A stretch of DNA of 51,230 bases. It comes from Balneolaceae bacterium. Lineage in GTDB: Bacteria; Bacteroidota; Rhodothermia; Balneolales; Balneolaceae. How positions within the stretch are numbered: position 1 is the stretch's first letter; each line of letters begins with the position of its first letter. Below are positions 16,526 to 26,600 of the stretch, piece after piece. The position numbers and the translations under genes are program-made. The notes below the pieces were generated by a model. That model made no database searches, had not been told where the DNA came from, and saw nothing but the letters and a program-made list of their open reading frames with translations. Location: positions 1 to 51,230 of the forward strand of contig REDS01000098.1 in the NCBI GenBank assembly GCA_007693395.1. The letters are read 5' to 3'.

Positions 16526-18562
16526 ATGTTTACGAATCTTCCCATTATTATTCTGCTTCTGCCTCTGCTGGCATTTATCCTGATGATATTTATCGGGAAT
16601 AAACTGCCCCGAAAAGGAGACTGGCTGGCTACAGGAATGATGGCACTCACACTGGTACTATCGGTTGTGCTGCTTATTACCAAGGTTGGCTCACATTCGG
16701 CTGATGTATTTACATCATCGTTAGACTGGGTAGTAATCGGCTCAAAAACAATCGGGGTTGGCATTATGATTGATAACCTTGCAGCGATTATGCTGGTGGT
16801 TGTCACGCTGGTTAGTACACTTGTTCATCTGTTCTCTATCGGGTATATGGAAGGGGATATTCGTTACTCGCGGTATTACGCATACCTGGGGCTCTTTTCT
16901 TTCTCCATGCTGGGCATTGTACTCACAAACAACATCTTGCTGATGTATGTTTTCTGGGAGCTTGTGGGTATCAGTTCTTACCTTCTCATTGGCCACTGGT
17001 ATGAGAAGAAATCGGCTTCTAATGCTGCAAACAAAGCGTTTATTGTAAACAGAGTTGGTGATTTCGGGATGTTTATCGGGATTATGATCCTGTTCATCAG
17101 CTTCTCGTCTTTTACATTCGAAGCCATTTTCGATTCCATCTCGGCAGGTAAGCTGCCGTTTGGCAGTGAAGGGTGGTTAACTGCTGCCGGAGTGTTGATC
17201 TTCAGCGGAGCGATTGGCAAATCAGCCCAGTTTCCGCTGCATGTATGGCTTCCTGATGCCATGGAAGGCCCAACACCGGTAAGCGCCTTAATCCATGCTG
17301 CAACAATGGTGGCGGCAGGTGTGTACCTGGTTGCCCGTGTTTTCCCGATGTTAACGGCTGATGCTCTTATGGTGATCGCTTACATCGGTGCAATCACAGC
17401 GTTGATAGCTGCCACGATCGCTATTACCCAGTTCGATATTAAAAAAGTATTGGCCTATTCCACCATCAGTCAGCTTGGTTATATGATCATGGCGCTGGGA
17501 GTTGGGGCATATACGGCAGGCTTTATGCACCTTGTAACGCACGCCGCATTTAAAGCAGGCCTGTTTCTCGGTGCCGGCAGTGTGATTTACGCGATGCATG
17601 CAGCACTCCATAAATTGCACGATCATGATACAGATGCGCAGAATATCCGGAATATGGGCGGCCTGAAAGCCAAAATGCCGGTTACCTACTGGACCTTCCT
17701 GATCTTTACACTCGCTATTTCGGGAATTCCGCTTACATCCGGTTTTTTAAGCAAGGATGAGATTCTTGCGGGCACTCTGGCATTCAGCACTATTAACGGG
17801 CACTGGCTGCTACCGCTCATTGGGTTTACTGTAGCAGGCCTTACCGCCTTCTACATGTTCCGCCTGTTTATCCTCACATTCCACGGGAAAACGGCAAATG
17901 AAAAAATTCTGGGTGGAGTAATAGAATCGCCCAAAGTGATGACCATTCCGCTGATGGTTCTTGCAGCACTCTCACTCTTCTTCTTCTACAGTTTCAATCC
18001 ATTTGGTGCTTCATCAGGCTGGTTTTACAGTGCGGTTGTGCGTCCGGTGAGTATAGTACCTGAACTGCTTCAGCCGGCGGCATACCCTGTGTTTTATGAG
18101 GCAGTAAGCAGTGTTCACACTATTGCGATGGTACTCTCAATTATCATTGCGGTTGCAGGTGTATTTCTGGCATTTTTGGTCTATGAGAAGAAGAAAATCA
18201 GCGCAGAAAAACTGGCTCAGCATGCCGGTTTTCTCTACAAAGGCGCAACAAACAAATGGTATTTCGATGAGATCTATAACCGCGTATTTGTAAACGGAAG
18301 CCATGTTATCATGAAGGCACTGCGCTGGTTTGATGAGACTATTATCGACGGAATTGTAAACGGTGCAGCTACGGTAACACAGCTTTTTGCATCTATAAGC
18401 GGGTGGATCGATACCAACATTGTAGACGGGCTTGTGAACGGAACCGCATCAACAGCAAACAGGGCGGGCCGGCTTTTGAGCTACATCCAAACCGGCAAAG
18501 TGCAGACATATCTGCTGTTTGTACTGTTCAGCCTTTTGGTACTGTTTATCCTGTTTTTATGA
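16526..18562 (+). CDS. nuoL: NADH-quinone oxidoreductase subunit L
   Basis: 678 aa, the distal antiporter-like subunit with about 16 helices and a C-terminal lateral helix. Core signatures: HLFSIGYM, FWELVGISSYLLIGHWYEK, NRVGDFG, GAIGKSAQFPLHVWLPDAMEGPTPVSALIHAATMVAAGVY and the Lys-containing helices around DIKKVLAYSTISQLGYM. The C-terminal extension that forms the long horizontal helix is present (about residues 530-640). It pumps ions when the complex is driven by electron flow. Confidence 0.96.
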   Translation: MFTNLPIIILLLPLLAFILMIFIGNKLPRKGDWLATGMMALTLVLSVVLLITKVGSHSADVFTSSLDWVVIGSKTIGVGIMIDNLAAIMLVVVTLVSTLVHLFSIGYMEGDIRYSRYYAYLGLFSFSMLGIVLTNNILLMYVFWELVGISSYLLIGHWYEKKSASNAANKAFIVNRVGDFGMFIGIMILFISFSSFTFEAIFDSISAGKLPFGSEGWLTAAGVLIFSGAIGKSAQFPLHVWLPDAMEGPTPVSALIHAATMVAAGVYLVARVFPMLTADALMVIAYIGAITALIAATIAITQFDIKKVLAYSTISQLGYMIMALGVGAYTAGFMHLVTHAAFKAGLFLGAGSVIYAMHAALHKLHDHDTDAQNIRNMGGLKAKMPVTYWTFLIFTLAISGIPLTSGFLSKDEILAGTLAFSTINGHWLLPLIGFTVAGLTAFYMFRLFILTFHGKTANEKILGGVIESPKVMTIPLMVLAALSLFFFYSFNPFGASSGWFYSAVVRPVSIVPELLQPAAYPVFYEAVSSVHTIAMVLSIIIAVAGVFLAFLVYEKKKISAEKLAQHAGFLYKGATNKWYFDEIYNRVFVNGSHVIMKALRWFDETIIDGIVNGAATVTQLFASISGWIDTNIVDGLVNGTASTANRAGRLLSYIQTGKVQTYLLFVLFSLLVLFILFL

Positions 18563-18617
18563 TAATGAGAGAGTATGAAATTGAACGATTTATTAAAACA
18601 TAACAGAACGTAAACCT

Positions 18618-20204
18618 ATGGAACTTAACATATTTGGCATCGGTATTCTTACCTGGATAGTGTTTATCCCGATAGTGGGTATGATTATTGTTTTGCTGCT
18701 TCCTGACAAAAATCGAAATGCCATTCGCTGGACCGCAGCCGTAGCCACAGGAATACAGGTGGTGCTTGCAGGGATCATTTTTGCGTTTTTCGATCGTGCC
18801 AAACTCGGCATAAACGATGCGGAAAGTTTCCAGTTTATGGAGAAATTCAGTTGGATTACAGTTGAAGCTGTACCATGGGTTGGCCGGATTGAAATTAACT
18901 ACTTCCTGGGCATCGATGGATTAAGCGTACTGATGATAATTCTCACTTCGCTTATTGCATTCATCGGGGTGATATCCTCATGGAATATCGATAAGATGGT
19001 GAAGGGTTACTTTGCTCTTTATCTGTTGCTTGTAACAGGCATGATGGGTGTGTTTGTGGCGCTCGATTTCTTCCTCTTTTTCATCTTCTGGGAAGTGATG
19101 CTGCTGCCGATGTACTTTCTTATTGGTTTATGGGGTGGCCCAAGGCGAGAATACGCAGCTATCAAGTTTTTCATCTACACATTTGTTGGCGGTATCCTGA
19201 TGCTGCTCACCATGCTTGCACTCTATTTCAGCGTGGCTTATACCGATCCGGCAACCGGGCAGTCCGTGCATACATTTAATATTTTGCATATGATGAACCC
19301 CGCAAATTATGTGGATGGCGGCCTGCTCTCCGGAGTGGATACCACCTGGCGATATGTAGCCTGGATGGCGCTCTTCATAAACTTTGCGATAAAAATTCCG
19401 CTGTTCCCGTTCCACACCTGGTTGCCCGATGCTCACGTGGAAGCACCTACACCAATCAGTGTGATTCTTGCCGGTGTACTGCTGAAGCTTGGAACATACG
19501 GCCTGCTGCGAATCAACTTCCCGATTTTTCCCGATGCCACGGTGTACTTCATCTACTTTATGGCGGCATTAGGTATGATCAGTATAATCTACGGTGCATT
19601 CTGCGCAATGGCACAGGATGATTTTAAGAAACTGATTGCCTACTCATCCATCAGCCACATGGGTATTGTGGTGCTGGGTATTGCTGCCCTCAACACGCAG
19701 GGCATGGTAGGTGGTGTGTTGCAAATGTTTAACCATGGTATTATTACTGCGGTGCTCTTCCTTTCGGTAGGAGTACTGTACGACAGAACCAAAAAGCGGG
19801 GACTGTACGACTTTGGTGGTATTGCCACTCAGATGCCAAAATATACCGGCCTTGCGATGATCGGTATGTTCGCTGCATTAGGCCTGCCGGGGCTGAATGG
19901 ATTTGTAAGTGAGCTCTTCTCATTTCTCGGTGCATTCGAGGCTTATAAGTGGATCACCATTATCTCGGTAACCGGAATTATTATCACTGCGGGTTATATA
20001 CTATGGACCATCCAGCGTGTTTATCTTGGTAAAACTCCCGAGAAGCTCACCGATCTCAAAGACATCACTCCACGCGAGGTATTGATGTTTGTACCGCTTA
20101 TCGTATTGATTATACTGCTTGGCATTTATCCGGCCCCTGCAATTGAACTGATGAACAGCTCACTCAGCCATCTCGTAGAATTTATTCACGGCGGGGGCAT
20201 GTAG
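18618..20204 (+). CDS. nuoM: NADH-quinone oxidoreductase subunit M
   Basis: 528 aa antiporter-like subunit. Family motifs: GIDGLSVLMIILTSLI near residue 97, FWEVMLLPMYFLIGLWGG, PLFPFHTWLPDAHVEAPTPISVILAGVLLKLGTYGLLRI, AYSSISHMG and PGLNGFVSEL. It starts 55 nt after nuoL and keeps the L-M-N order. All key charged membrane residues of the class seem present by eye. Confidence 0.96.
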   Translation: MELNIFGIGILTWIVFIPIVGMIIVLLLPDKNRNAIRWTAAVATGIQVVLAGIIFAFFDRAKLGINDAESFQFMEKFSWITVEAVPWVGRIEINYFLGIDGLSVLMIILTSLIAFIGVISSWNIDKMVKGYFALYLLLVTGMMGVFVALDFFLFFIFWEVMLLPMYFLIGLWGGPRREYAAIKFFIYTFVGGILMLLTMLALYFSVAYTDPATGQSVHTFNILHMMNPANYVDGGLLSGVDTTWRYVAWMALFINFAIKIPLFPFHTWLPDAHVEAPTPISVILAGVLLKLGTYGLLRINFPIFPDATVYFIYFMAALGMISIIYGAFCAMAQDDFKKLIAYSSISHMGIVVLGIAALNTQGMVGGVLQMFNHGIITAVLFLSVGVLYDRTKKRGLYDFGGIATQMPKYTGLAMIGMFAALGLPGLNGFVSELFSFLGAFEAYKWITIISVTGIIITAGYILWTIQRVYLGKTPEKLTDLKDITPREVLMFVPLIVLIILLGIYPAPAIELMNSSLSHLVEFIHGGGM

Positions 20205-20282
20205 ATGAACAGATCAGAATGTATCAAACGTAACGGCCAATGGAAGAAATTAGAAATCTCAATGTAGAATCTGCACCTGAAC

Positions 20283-21773
20283 ATGGTTGAAAATACATTA
20301 TATAGCATCAGCCTATATCTGCCCGAGATTGTACTTGTGGTTACTCTCTGCATTATCATTGTGGCAGATCTCGTACTTAAAAATAAAGAACAGGTAATTG
20401 CATGGATCATGCTTAGCGGGCTAGCAACAGCAGGGTTTTTTGTAATTATACAGGCCGGTACGGTTGAAAACATTTTCTTTGGAATGGCAGCACTGGATCC
20501 ATTCGCCACATTTTTCAAAGTACTGCTTATTATTACAGGAATATTTGTGGTACTCTTTTCTATAAAAAACAGAGAGCTTGAAGGGTATTCATCACGAATG
20601 GGCGAATATTATATGCTCTTTACCGGCATGATGCTGGGTATGCTGATGATGGCCGGCGCCACCAATCTGCTGCTGATGTTCCTCGCACTTGAGATAGCGA
20701 GTATCAGTTCATACGTACTGGCAGGATTTACAAAGAGATCGCTCCGGTCTTCCGAAGCCGCAATGAAGTATATCATATACGGTGCTGTATCATCAGGAGT
20801 AATGCTATATGGTATCTCTCTGTTGATTGGTGTAACAGCTGCAACCGATATTTACGCCATTAACGACGCTATTTCTGCAGGTGTTGAGCAGACAATGATG
20901 CTTAATATTTCTGTATTGATGATACTTGTGGGCCTGGGGTTCAAGATTGCCGTGGTCCCGTTCCATTTCTGGGCGCCTGATGTGTACGAGGGTGCGCCTA
21001 TAACTATTGCCGCGCTGCTTGCAGTTGCTTCAAAAATTGCAGCCTTTGCTATGCTGATAAGGCTCTTTTCAGTCTCTTTTATAGATGCATCAGGGTTGAG
21101 TGCAACAGGCACATGGAGTTCGGTTGAAGGCATCCACTGGAATCTGCTGCTTGGCGGTATGGCTGCCCTTACGATGATTGTTGGAAACCTTACCGCACTA
21201 CGACAGGATAACATCAAACGGATGCTGGCTTATTCGAGCATTGCACATGCGGGGTATATTTTGATTGGCCTGGTGATTATGTCGAGCGAAGGGCTAACAT
21301 CTATCATGATCTATCTCTTTATCTACCTGTTTATGAACCTTGGGGCCTTTTATGTGGCGATGCTTTTTATGAACAAAGCAGGGACCGAATCCATTGAAGA
21401 ATATAAAGGGCTGGGGCACAGGGCTCCGCTTGCGGGTGTAGCATTAACCATCTTTCTGGTTTCCTTAACCGGCTTGCCTCCAACAGGTGGCTTTGTAGCC
21501 AAGCTCTATATTTTTGGGGCTGCCATAAGTGCGGGATGGATCTGGCTTGTAGCTGTTGCCGGTATCACTACGATTATTTCACTTTTTTACTATATCCGTG
21601 TTGTAAGAAATATGTACTTCTTTAAACCGGATGAGGATGCCGGAAGAATTGAATTTGATACCTTATCAAAAGCTATTCTGATTGCCTTGTTGGTACCTGT
21701 ACTGTTGACAGGCCTCTACTTCCAGCCGGTTCTGGAATTTGCGAGAAATTCTATGCTGATGTTCGGTTTTTAG
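20283..21773 (+). CDS. nuoN: NADH-quinone oxidoreductase subunit N
   Basis: 496 aa, the third antiporter-like subunit. Motifs: LALEIASISSYVLAGF, RSSEAAMKYIIYGAVSSGVMLYG, VPFHFWAPDVYEGAPITIAALLAVASK, KRMLAYSSIAHAGYILIG and LTGLPPTGGFVAKLYIF. It is the last gene of the 11-gene operon; no clear hairpin terminator follows. Confidence 0.96.
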   Translation: MVENTLYSISLYLPEIVLVVTLCIIIVADLVLKNKEQVIAWIMLSGLATAGFFVIIQAGTVENIFFGMAALDPFATFFKVLLIITGIFVVLFSIKNRELEGYSSRMGEYYMLFTGMMLGMLMMAGATNLLLMFLALEIASISSYVLAGFTKRSLRSSEAAMKYIIYGAVSSGVMLYGISLLIGVTAATDIYAINDAISAGVEQTMMLNISVLMILVGLGFKIAVVPFHFWAPDVYEGAPITIAALLAVASKIAAFAMLIRLFSVSFIDASGLSATGTWSSVEGIHWNLLLGGMAALTMIVGNLTALRQDNIKRMLAYSSIAHAGYILIGLVIMSSEGLTSIMIYLFIYLFMNLGAFYVAMLFMNKAGTESIEEYKGLGHRAPLAGVALTIFLVSLTGLPPTGGFVAKLYIFGAAISAGWIWLVAVAGITTIISLFYYIRVVRNMYFFKPDEDAGRIEFDTLSKAILIALLVPVLLTGLYFQPVLEFARNSMLMFGF

Positions 21774-21893
21774 TTCTTTGTTTTTATCGGGGCGTAATAA
21801 ACACGTATAAAGGTGCAAAGTGCAGCTAAAGTGAACTTTACCCGAAAACTAATCCACAGGCAGGAATTTCATCAAACAATAAACACCATTACC

Positions 21894-22298
21894 ATGAGTA
21901 CTAAAACAGCAGCAAAACTTTTTGAAGAGGCCGAAATTGACCTTAAACGAGCAAATGATGAACTCTACAGGCCATCGGAAGATGTTGTAAGCTTTTCTGC
22001 CTGCACTTTTTCAAGGCGTTCACTCTATAAATACCTGCATGGCCTTGCACAAATCTACGCAGAGGAGAAGAAGATTATGCTTGAGCCGAACCTTACCATT
22101 GATCAGCTTATCACATTCTGCAGCCAATTTAATAAAAAGCTAAAAGAGGTAGATTTTTCCAATCTCTACTGCAAATGCAACGATGTGTTGAAAGATCCAG
22201 ACGAAGAGATTGTACACTGCACAAGTGTTGACATGGTTAGCTACTGCGCCACCCTGGCTGGGCAGGTACGTGAAATTGCTCAGCAGAAAACCGGTTGA
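21894..22298 (+). CDS. Small helical protein, HEPN-like
   Basis: 134 aa. I chose the ATG at 21894 (MSTKTAAKLFEEAE); an upstream in-frame GTG at 21813 would add 27 residues with no clear fold. The helices (KLFEEAEIDLKRANDEL, RRSLYKYLHGLAQIYAEEK) resemble HEPN domains, in which two helices carry charged residues and often bind nucleotides or RNA. The classic RxxxxH motif is not present. Five Cys are scattered through the second half of the protein, including CKC. It sits between nuoN and the two Rrf2 genes, and its function is unknown. Confidence 0.45.
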   Translation: MSTKTAAKLFEEAEIDLKRANDELYRPSEDVVSFSACTFSRRSLYKYLHGLAQIYAEEKKIMLEPNLTIDQLITFCSQFNKKLKEVDFSNLYCKCNDVLKDPDEEIVHCTSVDMVSYCATLAGQVREIAQQKTG

Positions 22299-22350
22299 TT
22301 GATCGGTCTGCATGTATGCAGGTAAAATCCATTATGATTTGAAATAAAAA

Positions 22351-22380
22351 TTGCGTTTTAAAAAAGGCGATCTATTTTTG
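22351..22380 (+). promoter_or_regulatory. Bacteroidota-type promoter for rrf2-1
   Basis: TTG at 22351-22353, 19-nt spacer, TATTTTTG at 22373-22380 (perfect TAnnTTTG). It predicts a leader of roughly 85 nt before the ATG at 22471. It lacks the shared operator seen at the two sites further right; only a TTATTAGA half site occurs at 22415-22422. Confidence 0.6.
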
Positions 22381-22470
22381 TATCTTCTTTGCTGATTTCG
22401 GAGTATGCTGTCAGTTATTAGAAGCAGTATGTTGTTTTAACTAATTTTATCGAATAATTACTAAACAGGT

Positions 22471-22917
22471 ATGTTTTCAACATCGTGTCACTATGGCCTA
22501 CAGGGCATCCTCTACATTGCAATGCACTCAACCGGGGATAAACATGTAGATCTGAAACAAATTGCCGACAAGCAAAATATCCCCAAACACTTTTTAAGTA
22601 AAATTCTGCAGCAGCTGGTAAAACAAAACCTTCTTGTCTCCATGAAAGGTCCAACCGGCGGATTCAGGCTGAACAGAGATGCGAACGATATTTCATTGAT
22701 TGAAGTAATAGATGCTATAGACGGTCTTGGAGTTTTTACCAAGTGCGGTATTGGTTTTAAGCAGTGTAATGATGCAAATCCATGCCCAATTCATGATGAA
22801 TACAAAAAGGTGCGTAGTCAGGTTGAAAAACTCTTTAGTACGAAATCACTTCAGGAACTTATTGAGGACGTGAAAAAAGGAGAGAGTATCATTAGTCTTG
22901 GGAAAAAAGGAGCATAA
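22471..22917 (+). CDS. Rrf2-family transcriptional regulator, likely Fe-S (copy 1)
   Basis: 148 aa winged-helix regulator of the Rrf2 family (IscR, NsrR, RsrR relatives). The N-terminal helix-turn-helix matches the family: CHYGLQGILYIA, IPKHFLSKILQQLVKQNLL and the wing KGPTGGFRL. Three cysteines at 92, 99 and 105 (CGIGFKQCNDANPC) lie where IscR/NsrR bind their cluster, so it probably senses redox, NO or iron. It is highly similar to the regulator at 23152-23595, a tandem duplication. Its own promoter lies at 22351-22380. Confidence 0.9.
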   Translation: MFSTSCHYGLQGILYIAMHSTGDKHVDLKQIADKQNIPKHFLSKILQQLVKQNLLVSMKGPTGGFRLNRDANDISLIEVIDAIDGLGVFTKCGIGFKQCNDANPCPIHDEYKKVRSQVEKLFSTKSLQELIEDVKKGESIISLGKKGA

Positions 22918-22982
22918 GCTACAGGCCTAACTCTTTTTACTTGGTGCCCTTTTTAGAGTCATTCTAATCTGTTGAATACAAT

Positions 22983-23046
22983 TTGTGAGCCGTAAAGTTT
23001 TTTATTACATTTAATTAGAGTTTTTTATCTAAATATCTCAAATTGA
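22983..23046 (+). promoter_or_regulatory. Promoter with putative Rrf2 operator, rrf2-2/nifJ unit
   Basis: TTG (22983-22985), 20-nt spacer and TACATTTA (23006-23013) form a promoter. Directly after the -7 element is a 27-nt block (23014-23040, starting ATTAGAGTTT) that matches 22 of 27 positions of the block at 28408-28434 upstream of the ferredoxin gene, in exactly the same place relative to its promoter. TTAGA-N8-TCTAA is an inverted repeat inside it, and TCTCAA-A-TTGAGA follows at 23035-23047. Position over the start site suggests repression. Confidence 0.55.
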
Positions 23047-23151
23047 GAATAAACATCAGCACCGGTAAGTGGGCGGATAGTAGCAGTCAGTGGGAATAAC
23101 ATCCGCAAGAGGTTGATTCTGAATTAGCTACCGGCTCTTAATTGGCACCAT

Positions 23152-23595
23152 ATGTTTTCAGCTTCTTGTCATTACGGTTTGCAAGCCATGTTCTACATTG
23201 CGCTACACTCTTCCAGTGATAAGAATGTTGAACTTACAGAAATTGCAAGCGAACAGGATATCCCTAAACATTTTTTAAGTAAAATTTTGCAGCTTCTGGT
23301 GAGGGAGAAACTGCTCTATTCCATGAAAGGGCCAACCGGTGGATTCAGGCTCACAAAGCCACCAAATGAGATCACCCTGATTGAAATTGTAGATGCCATT
23401 GACGGGCTCGACATTTTCCATCAGTGCGGCATTGGCTTTAAAACGTGTGATGATCAAAATCCATGTCCACTCCATCACGACTACAAAGCAATCAGAGAGC
23501 GTGTAAAAAAACTGTTTAGCACAAAAACACTGGAAGCTTTAAAGGAAGAAGTGCAGGAAGGTGGGAGTATCATCTCAATGAGCCAGTTAGAATAA
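23152..23595 (+). CDS. Rrf2-family transcriptional regulator, likely Fe-S (copy 2)
   Basis: 147 aa, a close paralogue of the preceding regulator: same start MFS-SCHYGLQ, same recognition helix IPKHFLSKILQ, same wing KGPTGGFRL and the same cysteines 92, 99 and 105. It lies 87 nt upstream of the nifJ start without a terminator between, so it is probably cotranscribed with PFOR and controls it. The surface residues between helices differ from copy 1, so the two may form heterodimers or recognise different sites. Confidence 0.9.
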   Translation: MFSASCHYGLQAMFYIALHSSSDKNVELTEIASEQDIPKHFLSKILQLLVREKLLYSMKGPTGGFRLTKPPNEITLIEIVDAIDGLDIFHQCGIGFKTCDDQNPCPLHHDYKAIRERVKKLFSTKTLEALKEEVQEGGSIISMSQLE

Positions 23596-23682
23596 AAGAA
23601 ATTACATTACTGCCTGTTGGGGCAGCGGAGCAGAGGCATAACCATTTTAAAAATAGAATCAATTATCCCGGAGGAAGTATCC

Positions 23683-26600
23683 ATGTCGAAAAAACAGGTA
23701 ACCATTGATGCAAACGAAGCGGCAGCCTATATAGCCCATAAACTTAGTGAAGTAATTGCTATCTATCCTATTACACCCGCATCACCCATGGGTGAGTGGA
23801 GCGATGAATGGTCTATGGCAGGCAAAAAAAATATTTGGGGCACCGTGCCGGAAGTAGCCGAATTGCAGAGTGAAGGCGGTGCGGCAGGTACAATGCACGG
23901 GGCACTTCAAACCGGTGCTATAACTACAACATTTACGGCATCGCAGGGATTGCTGCTCAAAATGCCCAATCTCTATAAAATAGCAGGTGAGCTTACTCCG
24001 GCAGTTGTACATGTGGCAGCCAGAACGGTTGCAACTCATGCTCTGTCTATTTTTGGCGACCACAGTGATGTGATGGCCATGCGGCCTACAGGTGTGGCCA
24101 TGCTGAGCTCGAACAGTGTACAGGAGGCAATGGATATGGCTCTTATAGCGCATGCTTCCACACTGGAGTCCCGAATACCGTTTATTCACTTTTTTGACGG
24201 ATTTCGAACATCGCATGAGGTTCAAAAAATTCACCAGATTTCTGAAGAGGTGATGAAAGATATGATTGATGATGACTGGGTGATTGATCATCGTTTGCGG
24301 GCATTAACTCCGGATAAGCCGATCATCAGAGGTACGGCACAAAACCCCGATGTGTTCTTCCAGGCGCGTGAAGCAGGGAATAGATACTACAACGCATGCC
24401 CCGATATAGTGCAGAACACAATGAATAAACTTGCACTGTACACCGGCCGCCAATACAGATTGTTTGAATATTTTGGTGATGAAGATGCAGAAAGAGTGAT
24501 CATTCTGATGGGCTCCGGTGCAGAAACGGCCCACGAAACTGTGCTAAAAATGAACCAGCGCGGTGAGAAAGTTGGATTGATTAAAGTACGCCTTTTCCGT
24601 CCGTTCAGTATGCAGCACTTGATACGGGCACTACCTGATACAGTAAAATCGATTGCTGTGCTCGATCGCACCAAGGAGTCAGGCAGCGTGGGCGAACCAC
24701 TGTATAACGATGTGGTCTCAACACTATTTGAAAACAAAACTGAAGGCTGGAAAACCTTTGCAACAGATCCAAAAGTGGTTAATGGCCGATATGGGCTCTC
24801 TTCTAAAGAGTTTACACCGCCAATGATAAACCGCATTTTTGATGAGCTTAAAGAAGAAAAACCCAGAAACCATTTTACCATTGGTATAAATGATGACGTT
24901 ACACACACTCACCTCGATTATACATCCGATGGCTGGGATATGGATGCTGAAGTTTTTGAAGGCCTTTTCTACGGCCTGGGTGCTGATGGAACTGTGAGTG
25001 CAAATAAAAATTCTATCAAAATAATCGGAGATAATACAGATAATTACGCACAGGGTTACTTTGTGTACGATTCCAAAAAGTCGGGTGCAACTACAGTTTC
25101 CCATCTTCGGTTTGGGCCTAACCCAATCCGGTCTGCCTATCTCATCGACAAAGCAAAATTTATTGCCTGCCACCAGTTCCAGTTTTTGAACCGCTTGGAT
25201 ATGCTCAAGAAAGCTCGTCCCGGAGCTACTTTCCTGCTTAATGCTCCGTATGGACCGGATGAAGTTTGGGATAACATACCAAATAAAGTACAGCAGCAGA
25301 TTATTGATAAAAAACTTAAGCTCTACAGCATTGATGCATACAAAGTAGCCCGTGAAAATGGAATGGGCACCCGCATCAACACGGTGATGCAGACCTGCTT
25401 CTTTGCCATTTCAGAAATTTTACCGAAAGAAGAGGCCATTGCATTGATCAAAGATGCCATCAAAAAAGCGTACGGGAGCAAAGGTGAGAAGATACTGCAG
25501 AGCAACTATGCGGCTGTGGATAACTCCGTGGCCAATCTGTTTGAAATAGAGGTGCCTGAACAGGCCGGTTCTTCCATTGAGATGAGGCCACCTGTACCTG
25601 AAGAAGCTCCTGAATATGTGCAGAAAGTAATTGCAGAAATTATTGCAGGTAACGGAGATGAGCTGCCTGTAAGTGCTTTCCAGGCCGACGGTACCTTCCC
25701 AACTTCAACCACACAGTGGGAGAAGAGAAGTATCGCGCAGGAAATTCCGGTACTGGAACCCGATATCTGCATTCAGTGCGGTAAGTGTATGTTTGTTTGC
25801 CCGCATGCGGTAATCAGGATGAAGGCCTTTGATGGCGAACTGCTGGAAGATGCTCCTGAAACATTTAAATATATGGATGCAAAAGGGCGCGAATGGCCGG
25901 ATAATACCAAAGTGAGCATTCAGGTTTCGCCTGAAGATTGCACCGGATGTGTACTTTGTGTTGAGGTTTGCCCGGCAAAAGACAGAACAAATGTTGGCCG
26001 TAAGGCGCTAAATATGGCACCGATTGACCCGTTGCTTGATCAGGAAATTGAAAACTGGGAATTCTTCCTCACCCTGCCGGAGTTCGACAGATCACAAATC
26101 AAGCAGGAGACCGTAAAAGGTTCTCAGTTCCTGCAGCCACTGTTTGAGTTCTCCGGAGCTTGTGCCGGCTGTGGTGAAACACCATATATCAAACTGATAA
26201 CACAGCTTTACGGTGATCGGATGGTGATTGCCAATGCAACAGGCTGCTCCAGCATTTATGGTGGTAACCTTCCATCCACTCCATATACAACCAATAATCA
26301 GGGGTTAGGGCCTGCATGGTCGAACTCACTCTTTGAGGATAATGCCGAATTTGGACTTGGTTATCGACTAACGATCGATAAACATACCGAGCAGGCAAAA
26401 GAGATGCTGAGCCGTATGAATGGAGCATTGGATAAGTCGCTGGTTCAGGAGATTCTGACGGCTGATCAAACCACTGAACCCGGTATTTTTGAACAGCGGG
26501 AGAGAGTATCAAAGCTCAAGGAGTTGTTGAAGGGTTCAGATGCTAAAGATGCCAAAATGCTTTTAAGCCTTGCAGATTACCTGGTGCGGAAAAGCGTATG

